Positions 50,359-62,817 of a stretch of 64,000 nucleotides of DNA are shown here, piece after piece. The stretch is taken from NCBI GenBank assembly GCA_029207755.1, contig JARCOQ010000005.1, positions 49,751,563 to 49,815,562 on the forward strand, written 5' to 3'. The notes under the pieces were generated by a model, which saw nothing but the letters and a program-made list of their open reading frames with translations, ran no database searches and was not told the DNA's origin. This stretch comes from Chamaea fasciata (Eukaryota > Chordata > Aves > Passeriformes > Sylviidae). Numbering within the stretch: the stretch's first letter is position 1; each line of letters starts with the position of its first letter. Made by a program: the position numbers and the translations under genes.

Positions 50359-52312
50359 TTCCTCTTAGTGGGCAATGAAGGAAATCAGTCCTATTTCATA
50401 TCTGCCAATCATAGAATCACCTCTTTCTTCTAGAGAAAGAAAACCAAACCAAAACCAAACCGAACCAAAAAACCCCAACAAAACAACAACAACAAACCAC
50501 AGAAGAAAGCAGACAAAAAAACCAAACCAACAGGTTTCTGAAACTTGCTTTGAAAGAGAAAAGCTGGATTCCAAGACTAACTGTGAAGCATCCTCCTTTG
50601 ACTAGAAATGGGATTTCCCACCCCAGGACACAGCAGTGCCCAGGGTAGCCCCCGAACCCTGCAGAGCCCAGCTCTGCTGAGGTGGGGAGCAGCTTTGGTC
50701 TCTTCTTCCAGGCAGCCTGGAGCAAGCACAAACAGCAGCAGACAAAGCTCACCCAAGCCCCTGGCTTCATGAGCTCCTAGGCAGAGCAACAGCAGTCATG
50801 AATATTTAATCCAAATATACTCTGTTGATTTATCAACGAGTCTTTTTGGCATGACTTGAAACCTACACAATTAAATATAGTAGAGAGGATGTAGAAAGGA
50901 GTGAAATTTCAGGTCCAGAATACCTTCCTTCGGTTTTGCTAGGGCTACGCAAGAAAACAGCCGCAGGAAGATAGAAGATGATCTATTAAATCAAGACCAA
51001 CTTTTTTGGTGAACGTCTTGTACACAAGAAGAGAGTTTTAACGGGGATGCCTGCTCCTTGCAAAGCACCTACATTTTATTTTAGACAAGAAGGAATACGG
51101 AGGAGATACAGTCACATTCTACTTTTACTGCAGCTGAATGAGCAGCGGTCTCAGTGTTCACTGAAGAATGAGAATTGGCATTGGTTTGAAACACTCAATG
51201 AAGATGTCAATGGCATTTGCTTTTCTAAAGAACTTCTTCTGCCCGTGTAAGATTTTTCTTTAAAGTGCATTTTAGGAAAAAGAAGAGTAATAATAATAAT
51301 TAAAAAAACAAAAATCAGTAAGACCCCAAAATCCACGAGAAGTATTTTTGGAGCTGCCATCAACAATCCATAGCCTTAAGTCCAGCCACAGAACAGAAGC
51401 AGCTCCAGTGACTCAGCCACGTCACCTGAGTTCCAGTAGCCTCGAATGCACTGAAGGCATTGTGTCTTGCTTCATTGGGTACTATGTTGCACTGTACGGA
51501 AGTCTATCAAAGCCAACTGAATGAAATGAACAATTCTTTCTATTTCAAGAAGGAAAAGCACTTGACCAGGAAATACAGAAGAAGACTGGACAGAGATTGG
51601 TAAATAAGGCAAGACTGCAGCACCCCTTGCTAAAACACCAAATGAACACCTGCAAAACACAGAAAAAAGTCTGCCTTCTTCTTTTATCGTCGCTAAAGTG
51701 GACAGTCTACCTGCTTCCTGGGTCCAAACATAGTTCAAACTGCAAATTGTTCGTTTGTTTCAACTGCACGGTGAAGAATCCTCAGCAAACCATGCCCTGC
51801 TCCATTTATGATCAACGTATTCTTGTTCGGCTTCTTGGGAAAGTTTCCAAGGAGATTTTCATCATATTGGTCGTGATGAAATACTAAAGAAACCACCCAG
51901 GAATCGCATTTTCTAACTACAGAACTGCTCCTGACATCTGTAGCAAAATTTCATTTGCTTTTCTTTGTCCTCTAACGCACCCATTAATATTGGTCACTTA
52001 ACCACACTGAGCTCTCTTCACTTGCACTTGCACTTTCGGTTTCTTTTTTTCCAGCTTGATGCTGCCTCAGAAACGATGTCTGCAGGAGCTGCACGTTAGA
52101 CAGGCACGTCAGCTCTTCAGAAAGTGGAGGCTGTAAGGATTAAAAGGGACTTTTTCAAGTGGAAGGCAGGATTCTGGCTTGCAGGGCTGCTGTCCATGCT
52201 CAGAAGGACAGCAGCAAGGTAACACTCAGCTGTTCTTAAGGTAAAATTCAAGCTTCCTGCCTTAGAAAGAAGGCTAAGTTTTTACCTCAGCTCTACCCTC
52301 TCCAAGTTCTAG

Positions 52313-52365
<53 letters not shown>

Positions 52366-52755
52366 GGTGTCTTCACGCCCTCAAGCTTTTCTCCATCCTT
52401 TTTTTTGACCCTAATTGCTCCTCCACTCGCCGTGATGCTTTTGGTTGCATGAGATAGGGGCTGCCTGGGTCACAGGAGCAGCCCAGGGAAGCAGGAGGCA
52501 CGGAAGGAAAAGCGGAGGGCAACAGGCAGAAGCCATTTCCAAAGCGCTTTCCGTCTTGAATGCTGCCAAGACAAAGCACACCCTGTGCTTTCTGGATGGA
52601 GCTCGAGCACCTCAGCAATGAGCCGAATGTTTAGGCTGCAGACACCGGGGCTTGCTATCCCTGCTTCTCCTTTGCCTCGGTGTATTTTACACAAGCAGGC
52701 AATGAACGCAACCAGGTGCCTACAACCAGAAGCAGGCACGGCAACAGTTCAGCCA

Positions 52756-53120
52756 CATCCAATTTAACCTCAGCGGAGAAGGAGAAGCGCCAAAGCAGCA
52801 GCGAGTACCGCAAAACCACCGCATCAGGGGGAACGCCAAACATGTCTTTGGTGATTTCTACTGCAGGGACACGGTCACACTTGTCTGTGCGGTGCAACCA
52901 CCAAGGGTTTCTATCCTCCTCTCCCGAAAAAACGAGTGCTACGCTTTGGTTTTGCCCGGCACTGAGAGGCTGCGCTGGTAGCTTGCCGAGCTTCCCTAGC
53001 TCGCCGCAGTTCACGCGCCTTACGTAGATGACGCAGCAGAGGCTATTCAGGAAAGTTAGCGTAGGTTACGCAATCGACGTAAATCGCCTCGGCTGCCCAA
53101 GTTCCCTGGCGGATCGGGAT
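52756..53120 (+). promoter_or_regulatory. CpG block, unit 17
   Basis: 2556C, 2630A with the A-insertion upstream, as in unit 14. Confidence 0.5.
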
Positions 53121-55459
53121 TGCTGGTGCCCAGGGCAACTGTTTTTTTTCCTAAGGTTCAAAGCAAGAAGCTAGAGGAGGAAGTTCTGCTAAAAAATCCA
53201 AACATCAGCGGAGCTGGCAGACTTAGACCAAAAGCAGAACAAGCTGAAAAGATGCTCGGTGTTCCAAGCTGCACACTTCGATTTTCAAGCAGAGAAAGAA
53301 GGACAAAAAAGAAAAAAAATATTCTTAGCACCCTGATGAAACATTCACTACCAACTACAGATACTGGGAGGCTGAAAGTCAGAAGATGGCTTTAACATCC
53401 CTTTTCTTCACGGGCTTAACGGTCATTTTCTTGGACAACACCTCATCTAAGCTTTAAGGCCTTAGCAGAAGTTTTACCATCTTTCCCATTCACTTTCTAT
53501 ACAATTTCTCTTAGTGGGCAATGAAGGAAATCAGTCCTATTTCATATCTGCCAATCATAGAATCACCTCTTTCTTCTAGAGAAAGAAAACCAAACCAAAA
53601 CCAAACCAAACCAAAAAACCCCAACAAAACAACAACAACAAACCACAGAAGAAAGCAGACAAAAAAACCAAACCAACAGGTTTCTGAAACTTGCTTTGAA
53701 AGAGAAAAGCTGGATTCCAAGACTAACTGTGAAGCATCCTCCTTTGACTAGAAATGGGATTTCCCACCCCAGGACACAGCAGTGCCCAGGGTAGCCCCCA
53801 AACCCTGCAGAACCCAGCTCTGCTGAGGTGGGGAGCAGCTTTGGTCTCTTCTTCCAGGCAGCCTGGAGCAAGCACAAACAGCAGCAGACAAAGCTCACCC
53901 AAGCCCCTGGCTTCATGAGCTCCTAGGCAGAGCAACAGCAGTCATGAATATTTAATCCAAATATACTCTGTTGATTTATCAACGAGTTTTTTTGGCATGA
54001 CTTGAAACCTACACAATTAAATATAGTAGAGAGGATGTAGAAAGGAGTGAAATTTCAGGTCCAGAATACCTTCCTTCGGTTTTGCTAGGGCTACGCAAGA
54101 AAACAGCCGCAGGAAGATAGAAGATGATCTATTAAATCAAGACCAACTTTTTTGGTGAACGTCTTGTACACAAGAAGAGAGTTTTAACGGGGATGCCTGC
54201 TCCTTGCAAAGCACCTACATTTTATTTTAGACAAGAAGGAATACGGAGGAGATACAGTCACATTCTACTTTTACTGCAGCTGAATGAGCAGCGGTCTCAG
54301 TGTTCACTGAAGAATGAGAATTGGCATTGGTTTGAAACACTCAATGAAGATGTCAATGGCATTTGCTTTTCTAAAGAACTTCTTCTGCCCGTGTAAGATT
54401 TTTCTTTAAAGTGCATTTTAGGAAAAAGAAGAGTAATAATAATAATTAAAAAAACAAAAATCAGTAAGACCCCAAAATCCACGAGAAGTATTTTTGGAGC
54501 TGCCATCAACAATCCATAGCCTTAAGTCCAGCCACAGAACAGAAGCAGCTCCAGTGACTCAGCCACGTCACCTGAGTTCCAGTAGCCTCGAATGCACTGA
54601 AGGCATTGTGTCTTGCTTCATTGGGTACTATGTTGCACTGTACGGAAGTCTATCAAAGCCAACTGAATGAAATGAACAATTCTTTCTATTTCAAGAAGGA
54701 AAAGCACTTGACCAGGAAATACAGAAGAAGACTGGACAGAGATTGGTAAATAAGGCAAGACTGCAGCACCCCTTGCTAAAACACCAAATGAACACCTGCA
54801 AAACACAGAAAAAAGTCTGCCTTCTTCTTTTATCGTCGCTAAAGTGGACAGTCTACCTGCTTCCTGGGTCCAAACATAGTTCAAACTGCAAATTGTTCGT
54901 TTGTTTCAACTGCACGGTGAAGAATCCTCAGCAAACCATGCCCTGCTCCATTTATGATCAACGTATTCTTGTTCGGCTTCTTGGGAAAGTTTCCAAGGAG
55001 ATTTTCATCATATTGGTCGTGATGAAATACTAAAGAAACCACCCAGGAATCGCATTTTCTAACTACAGAACTGCTCCTGACATCTGTAGCAAAATTTCAT
55101 TTGCTTTTCTTTGTCCTCTAACGCACCCATTAATATTGGTCACTTAACCACACTGAGCTCTCTTCACTTGCACTTGCACTTTCGGTTTCTTTTTTTTCCA
55201 GCTTGATGCTGCCTCAGAAACGATGTCTGCAGGAGCTGCACGTTAGACAGGCACGTCAGCTCTTCAGAAAGTGGAGGCTGTAAGGATTAAAAGGGACTTT
55301 TTCAAGTGGAAGGCAGGATTCTGGCTTGCAGGGCTGCTGTCCATGCTCAGAAGGACAGCAGCAAGGTAACACTCAGCTGTTCTTAAGGTAAAATTCAAGC
55401 TTCCTGCCTTAGAAAGAAGGCTAAGTTTTTACCTCAGCTCTACCCTCTCCAAGTTCTAG

Positions 55460-55461
<2 letters not shown>

Positions 55462-55504
<43 letters not shown>

Positions 55505-55514
55505 AAAAAAAAAA
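55462..55514 (+). repeat. Interrupted poly(A), unit 18
   Basis: A38-GT-A13, ending in GTGG. The internal GT followed by A resembles the normal tract end, so it may be a tandem slippage product of the A/GT junction. Confidence 0.85.
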
Positions 55515-55906
55515 GTGGTGTCTTCACGCCCTCAAGCTTTTCTCCATCCTTTTTTTTGACCCTAATTGCTCCTCCACTCGCCGTGATGCTTTTGGTTGCA
55601 TGAGATAGGGGCTGCCTGGGTCACAGGAGCAGCCCAGGGAAGCAGGAGGCACGGAAGGAAAAGCGGAGGGCAACAGGCAGAAGCCATTTCCAAAGCGCTT
55701 TCCGTCTTGAATGCTGCCAAGACAAAGCACACCCTGTGCTTTCTGGATGGAGCTCGAGCACCTCAGCAATGAGCCGAATGTTTAGGCTGCAGACACCGGG
55801 GCTTGCTATCCCTGCTTCTCCTTTGCCTCGGTGTATTTTACACAAGCAGGCAATGAACGCAACCAGGTGCCTACAACCAGAAGCAGGCACGGCAACAGTT
55901 CAGCCA

Positions 55907-56271
55907 CATCCAATTTAACCTCAGCGGAGAAGGAGAAGCGCTAAAGCAGCAGCGAGTACCGCAAAACCACCGCATCAGGGGGAACGCCAAACATGTCTTT
56001 GGTGATTTCTACTGCTGGGACACGGTCACACTTGTCTGTGCGGTGCAACCACCAAGGGTTTCTATCCTCCTCTCCCGAAAAAACGAGTGCTACGCTTTGG
56101 TTTTGCCCGGCACTGAGAGGCTGCGCTGGTAGCTTGCCGAGCTTCCCTAGCTCGCCGCAGTTCACGCGCCTTACGTAGATGACGCAGCAGAGGCTATTCA
56201 GGAAAGTTAGCGTAGGTTACGCAATCGACGTAAATCGCCTCGGCTGCCCAAGTTCCCTGGCGGATCGGGAT
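55907..56271 (+). promoter_or_regulatory. CpG block, unit 18
   Basis: 2556T, 2630T, as in unit 15. Confidence 0.5.
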
Positions 56272-56521
56272 TGCTGGTGCCCAGGGCAACTGTTTTTTTT
56301 CCTAAGGTTCAAAGCAAGAAGCTAGAGGAGGAAGTTCTGCTAAAAAATCCAAACATCAGCGCAGCTGGCAGACTTAGACCAAAAGCAGAAAAAGCTGAAA
56401 AGATGCTCGGTGTTCCAAGCTGCACACTTCGATTTTCAAGCAGAGAAAGAAGGACAAAAAAGAAAAAAAATATTCTTAGCACCCTGATGAAACATTCACT
56501 ACCAACTACAGACACTGGGAG

Positions 56522-58612
56522 GCTGAAAGGCAGAAGATGGCTTTAACATCCCTTTTCTTCACGGGCTTAACGGTCATTTTCTTGGACAACACCTCATCTA
56601 AGCTTTAAGGCCTTAGCAGAAGTTTTACCATCTTTCCCATTCACTTTCTATACAATTTCTCTTAGTGGGCAATGAAGGAAATCAGTCCTATTTCATATCT
56701 GCCAATCATAGAATCACCTCTTTCTTCTAGAGAAAGAAAACCAAACCAAAACCAAACCGAACCAAAAAACCCCAACAAAACAACAACAACAAACCACAGA
56801 AGAAAGCAGACAAAAAAACCAAACCAACAGGTTTCTGAAACTTGCTTTGAAAGAGAAAAGCTGGATTCCAAGACTAACTGTGAAGCATCCTCCTTTGACT
56901 AGAAATGGGATTTCCCACCCCAGGACACAGCAGTGCCCAGGGTAGCCCCCGAACCCTGCAGAGCCCAGCTCTGCTGAGGTGGGGAGCAGCTTTGGTCTCT
57001 TCTTCCAGGCAGCCTGGAGCAAGCACAAACAGCAGCAGACAAAGCTCACCCAAGCCCCTGGCTTCATGACCTCCTAGGCAGAGCAACAGCAGTCATGAAT
57101 ATTTAATCCAAATATACTCTGTTGATTTATCAACGAGTCTTTTTGGCATGACTTGAAACCTACACAATTAAATATAGTGGAGAGGATGTAGAAAGGAGTG
57201 AAATTTCAGGTCCACAATACCTTCCTTCGGTTTTGCTAGGGCTGTGCAAGAAAACAGCCACAGGAAGATAGAAGACGATCTATTAAATCAAGACCAACTT
57301 TTTTGGTGAACATCTTGTACACAAGAAGAGAGTTTTAACGGGGATGCCTGCTCCTTGCAAAGCACCTACATTTTATTTTAGACAAGAAGGAATACGGAGG
57401 AGATACAGTCACATTCTACTTTTACTGCAGCTGAATGAGCAGCGGTCTCAGTGTTCACTGAAGAATGAGAATTGGCATTGGTTTGAAACACTCAATGAAG
57501 ATGTCAATGGCATTTGCTTTTCTAAAGAACATCTTCTTCCCGTGTAAGATTTTTCTTTAAAGTGCATTTTAGGAAAAAGAAGAGTAATAATAATAATTAA
57601 AAAAAACCAAAAATCAGTAAGACCCCAAAATCCATGAGAAGTATTTTTGGAGCTGCCATCAACAATCCATAGCCTTAAGTCCAGCCACAGAATAGAAGCA
57701 GCTCCAGTGACTCAGCCACGTCACGTGAGTTCCAGTAGCCTCGAATGCACTGAAGGCATTGTGTCTTGCTTCATTGGGTACTATGTTGCACTGTACGGAA
57801 GTCTATCAAAGCCAGCTGAATGAAATGAACAATTCTTTCTATTTCAAGAAGGAAAAGCACTTGACCAGGAAATACAGAAGAAGACTGGACAGAGATTGGC
57901 AAATAAGGCAAGACTGCAGCACCCCTTGCTAAAACACCAAATGAACACCTGCAAAACACAGAAAAAAGTCTGCCTTCTTCTTTTATCGTCGCTAAAGTGG
58001 ACAGTCTACCTGCTTCCTGGGTCCAAACATAGTTCAAACTGCAAATTGTTCGTTTGTTTCAACTGCACGGTGAAGAATCCTCAGCAAACCATGCCCTGCT
58101 CCATTTATGATCAACGTATTCTTGTTCGGCTTCTTGGGAAAGTTTCCAAGGAGATTTTCATCATATTGGTCGTGATGAAATACTAAAGAAACCACCCAGG
58201 AATCGCATTTTCTAACTACAGAACTGCTCCTGACGTCTGTAGCAAAATTTAATTCGCTTTTCTTTGTCCTCTAACGCACCCATTAATATTGGTCACTTAA
58301 CCACACTGAGCTCTCTTCACTTGCACTTGCACTTTCGGTTTCTTTTTTTTCCAGCTTGATGCTGCCTCAGAAACGATGTCTGCAGGAGCTGCACGTTAGA
58401 CAGGCACGTCAGCTCTTCAGAAAGTGGAGGCTGTAAGGATTAAAAGGGACTCTCTCAAGTGGAAGGCAGGATTCTGGCTTGCAGGGCTGCTGTCCATGCT
58501 CAGAAGGACAGCAGCAAGGTAACACTCAGCTGTTCTTAAGGTAAAATTCAAGCTTCCTGCCTTAGAAAGAAGGCTAAGTTTTTACCTCAGCTCTACCCTC
58601 TCCAAGTTCTAG

Positions 58613-58658
<46 letters not shown>

Positions 58659-59664
58659 GGTGTCTTCACGCCCTCAAGCTTTTCTCCATCCTTTTTTTTT
58701 GACCCTAATTGCTCCTCCACTCGCCGTGATGCTTTTGGTTGCATGAGATAGGGGCTGCCTGGGTCACAGGAGCAGCCCAGGGAAGCAGGAAGCACGGAAG
58801 GAAAAGCGGAGGGCAACAGGCAGAAGCCATTTCCAAAGCGCTTTCCGTCTTGAATGCTGCCAAGACAAAGCACACCCTGTGCTTTCTGGATGGAGCTCGA
58901 GCACCTCAGCAATGAGCCGAATGTTTAGGCTGCAGACACCGGGGCTTGCTATCCCTGCTTCTCCTTTGCCTCGGTGTATTTTACACAAGCAGGCAATGAA
59001 CGCAACCAGGTGCCTACAACCAGAAGCAGGCACGGCAACAGTTCAGCCACATCCAATTTAACCTCAGCGGAGAAGGAGAAGCGCTAAAGCAGCAGCGAGT
59101 ACCGCAAAACCACCGCATCAGGGGGAACGCCAAACATGTCTTTGGTGATTTCTACTGCAGGGACACGGTCACACTTGTCTGTGCGGTGCAACCACCAAGG
59201 GTTTCTATCCTCCTCTCCCGAAAAAACGAGTGCTACGCTTTGGTTTTGCCCGGCACTGAGAGGCTGCGCTGGTAGCTTGCCGAGCTTCCCTAGCTCGCCG
59301 CAGTTCACGCGCCTTACGTAGATGACGCAGCAGAGGCTATTCAGGAAAGTTAGCGTAGGTTACGCAATCGACGTAAATCGCCTCGGCTGCCCAAGTTCCC
59401 TGGCGGATCGGGATTGCTGGTGCCCAGGGCAACTGTTTTTTTTCCTAAGGTTCAAAGCAAGAAGCTAGAGGAGGAAGTTCTGCTAAAAAATCCAAACATC
59501 AGCGGAGCTGGCAGACTTAGACCAAAAGCAGAAAAAGCTGAAAAGATGCTCGGTGTTCCAAGCTGCACACTTCGATTTTCAAGCAGAGAAAGAAGGACAA
59601 AAAAGAAAAAAAATATTCTTAGCACCCTGATGAAACATTCACTACCAACTACAGATACTGGGAG
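56522..59664 (+). repeat. Array unit 19 (most diverged)
   Basis: 3143 bp, poly(A) 42 (58615-58656). It carries the most private or near-private changes: CTGTGCAAG for CTACGCAAG near 57245, CCACAGG for CCGCAGG, ATAGTGGAG, GAAGACGATC, CATGAGAAG for CACGAGAAG, GACGTCTG near 58233 and TAATTCGC near 58251. It also has a 2-base change in the A-run at 57600. Several changes are losses of CpG. Confidence 0.97.
59050..59414 (+). promoter_or_regulatory. CpG block, unit 19
   Basis: 2556T, 2630A. The CpG words are intact even though the rest of this unit is the most diverged in the array. Confidence 0.5.
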
Positions 59665-59791
59665 GCTGAAAGTCAGAAGATGGCTTTAACATCCCTTTTC
59701 TTCACGGGCTTAACGGTCATTTTCTTGGACAACACCTCATCTAAGCTTTAAGGCCTTAGCAGAAGTTTTACCATCTTTCCCATTCACTTTC

Positions 59792-59798
59792 TATAAAA
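59792..59798 (+). promoter_or_regulatory. TATAAAA variant, unit 20
   Basis: CTATAAAATTCC form. Confidence 0.25.
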
Positions 59799-61757
59799 TT
59801 CCTCTTAGTGGGCAATGAAGGAAATCAGTCCTATTTCATATCTGCCAATCATAGAATCACCTATTTCTTCTAGAGAAAGAAAACCAAACCAAAACCAAAC
59901 CGAACCAAAAAACCCCAACAAAACAACAACAACAAACCACAGAAGAAAGCAGACAAAAAAACCAAACCAACAGGTTTCTGAAACTTGCTTTGAAAGAGAA
60001 AAGCTGGATTCCAAGACTAACTGTGAAGCATCCTCCTTTGACTAGAAATGGGATTTCCCACCCCAGGACACAGCAGTGCCCAGGGTAGCCCCCGAACCCT
60101 GCAGAGCCCAGCTCTGCTGAGGTGGGGAGCAGCTTTGGTCTCTTCTTCCAGGCAGCCTGGAGCAAGCACAAACAGCAGCAGACAAAGCTCACCCAAGCCC
60201 CTGGCTTCATGACCTCCTAGGCAGAGCAACAGCAGTCATGAATATTTAATCCAAATATACTCTGTTGATTTATCAACGAGTCTTTTTGGCATGACTTGAA
60301 ACCTACACAATTAAATATAGTAGAGAGGATGTAGAAAGGAGTGAAATTTCAGGTCCACAATACCTTCCTTCGGTTTTGCTAGGGCTACGCAAGAAAACAG
60401 CCACAGGAAGATAGAAGATGATCTATTAAATCAAGACCAACTTTTTTGGTGAACATCTTGTACACAAGAAGAGAGTTTCAATGGGGATGCCTGCTCCTTG
60501 CAAAGCACCTACATTTTATTTTAGACAAGAAGGAATACGGAGGAGATACAGTCACATTCTACTTTTACTGCAGCTGAATGAGCAGCGGTCTCAGTGTTCA
60601 CTGAAGAATGAGAATTGGCATTGGTTTGAAACACTCAATGAAGATGTCAATGGCATTTGCTTTTCTAAAGAACTTCTTCTGCCCGTGTAAGATTTTTCTT
60701 TAAAGTGCATTTTAGGAAAAAGAAGAGTAATAATAATAATTAAAAAAAAAACCAAAAATCAGTAAGACCCCAAAATCCACGAGAAGTATTTTTGGAGCTG
60801 CCATCAACAATCCATAGCCTTAAGTCCAGCCACAGAACAGAAGCAGCTCCAGTGACTCAGCCACGTCATGTGAGTTCCAGTAGCCTCGAATGCACTGAAG
60901 GCATTGTGTCTTGCTTCATTGGGTACTATGTTGCACTGTACGGAAGTCTATCAAAGCCAGCTGAATGAAATGAACAATTCTTTCTATTTCAAGAAGGAAA
61001 AGCACTTGACCAGGAAATACAGAAGAAGACTGGACAGAGATTGGCAAATAAGGCAAGACTGCAGCACCCCTTGCTAAAACACCAAATGAACACCTGCAAA
61101 ACACAGAAAAAAGTCTGCCTTCTTCTTTTATCGTCGCTAAAGTGGACAGTCTACCTGCTTCCTGGGTCCAAACATAGTTCAAACTGCAAATTGTTCGTTT
61201 GTTTCAACTGCACGGTGAAGAATCCTCAGCAAACCATGCCCTGCTCCATTTATGATCAACGTATTCTTGTTCGGCTTCTTGGGAAAGTTTCCAAGGAGAT
61301 TTTCATCATATTGGTCGTGATGAAATACTAAAGAAACCACCCAGGAATCGCATTTTCTAACTACAGAACTGCTCCTGACATCTGTAGCAAAATTTCATTT
61401 GCTTTTCTTTGTCCTCTAATGCACCCATTAATATTGGTCACTTAACCACACTGAGCTCTCTTCACTTGCACTTGCACTTTCGGTTTCTTTTTTTTCCAGC
61501 TTGATGCTGGCTCAGAAACGATGTCTGCAGGAGCTGCACGTTAGACAGGCACGTCAGCTCTTCAGAAAGTGGAGGCTGTAAGGATTAAAAGGGACTCTCT
61601 CAAGTGGAAGGCAGGATTCTGGCTTGCAGGGCTGCTGTCCATGCTCAGAAGGACAGCAGCAAGGTAACACTCAGCTGTTCTTAAGGTAAAATTCAAGCTT
61701 CCTGCCTTAGAAAGAAGGCTAAGTTTTTACCTCAGCTCTACCCTCTCCAAGTTCTAG

Positions 61758-61811
<54 letters not shown>

Positions 61812-62202
61812 TGGTGTCTTCACGCCCTCAAGCTTTTCTCCATCCTTTTTTTTTGACCCTAATTGCTCCTCCACTCGCCGTGATGCTTTTGGTTGCATGA
61901 GATAGGGGCTGCCTGGGTCACAGGAGCAGCCCAGGGAAGCAGGAGGCACGGAAGGAAAAGCGGAGGGCAACAGGCAGAAGCCATTTCCAAAGCGCTTTCC
62001 GTCTTGAATGCTGCCAAGACAAAGCACACCCTGTGCTTTCTGGATGGAGCTCGAGCACCTCAGCAATGAGCCGAATGTTTAGGCTGCAGACACCGGGGCT
62101 TGCTATCCCTGCTTCTCCTTTGCCTCGGTGTATTTTACACAAGCAGGCAATGAACGCAACCAGGTGCCTACAACCAGAGCAGGCACGGCAACAGTTCAGC
62201 CA

Positions 62203-62567
62203 CATCCAATTTAACCTCAGCGGAGAAGGAGAAGCGCCAAAGCAGCAGCGAGTACCGCAAAACCACCGCATCAGGGGGAACGCCAAACATGTCTTTGGTG
62301 ATTTCTACTGCAGGGACACGGTCACACTTGTCTGTGCGGTGCAACCACCAAGGGTTTCTATCCTCCTCTCCCGAAAAAACGAGTGCTACGCTTTGGTTTT
62401 GCCCGGCACTGAGAGGCTGCGCTGGTAGCTTGCCGAGCTTCCCTAGCTCGCCGCAGTTCACGCGCCTTACGTAGATGACGCAGCAGAGGCTATTCAGGAA
62501 AGTTAGCGTAGGTTACGCAATCGACGTAAATCGCCTCGGCTGCCCAAGTTCCCTGGCGGATCGGGAT
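62203..62567 (+). promoter_or_regulatory. CpG block, unit 20
   Basis: 2556C, 2630A without the A-insertion; last complete block in the window. Confidence 0.5.
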
Positions 62568-62817
62568 TGCTGGTGCCCAGGGCAACTGTTTTTTTTCCTA
62601 AGGTTCAAAGCAAGAAGCTAGAGGAGGAAGTTCTGCTAAAAAATCCAAACATCAGCGGAGCTGGCAGACTTAGACCAAAAGCAGAAAAAGCTGAAAAGAT
62701 GCTCGGTGTTCCAAGCTGCACACTTCGATTTTCAAGCAGAGAAAGAAGGACAAAAAAGAAAAAAAATATTCTTAGCACCCTGATGAAACATTCACTACCA
62801 ACTACAGATACTGGGAG

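Larger units (their letters stand above)
50225..53370 (+). repeat. Array unit 17
   Basis: 3146 bp, poly(A) 49 (52315-52363). States: 9G, TATA form, 238G, 291A, 430G+442G, 694G, 791G, 1752C and 1859C but T7, 1928T+1930T, T8 at 2164, A-insertion, 2556C, 2630A, 3005C. T7 combined with 1752C marks a recombinant middle block. Confidence 0.97.
53371..56521 (+). repeat. Array unit 18
   Basis: 3151 bp. The poly(A) is split as A38-GT-A13 (55462-55514). It shares 238A, 430A, 1928T+1930T, 2976C and 3127C with unit 15. Private C-to-T gives CGAGTTTTTTT near 53988. Confidence 0.97.
59665..62817 (+). repeat. Array unit 20
   Basis: 3153 bp, poly(A) 49 (61760-61808). It shares CATGACCTCC, CCACAGG, the TTGGCAAAT form near 61041 and the longer A-run near 60740 with unit 19. 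It lacks the A-insertion near 2495, unlike units 12-19. Private changes: CCTATTTC near 59863, TTTCAATGGGG at 60477-60485 and GCTGGCTC near 61507. Confidence 0.97.
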
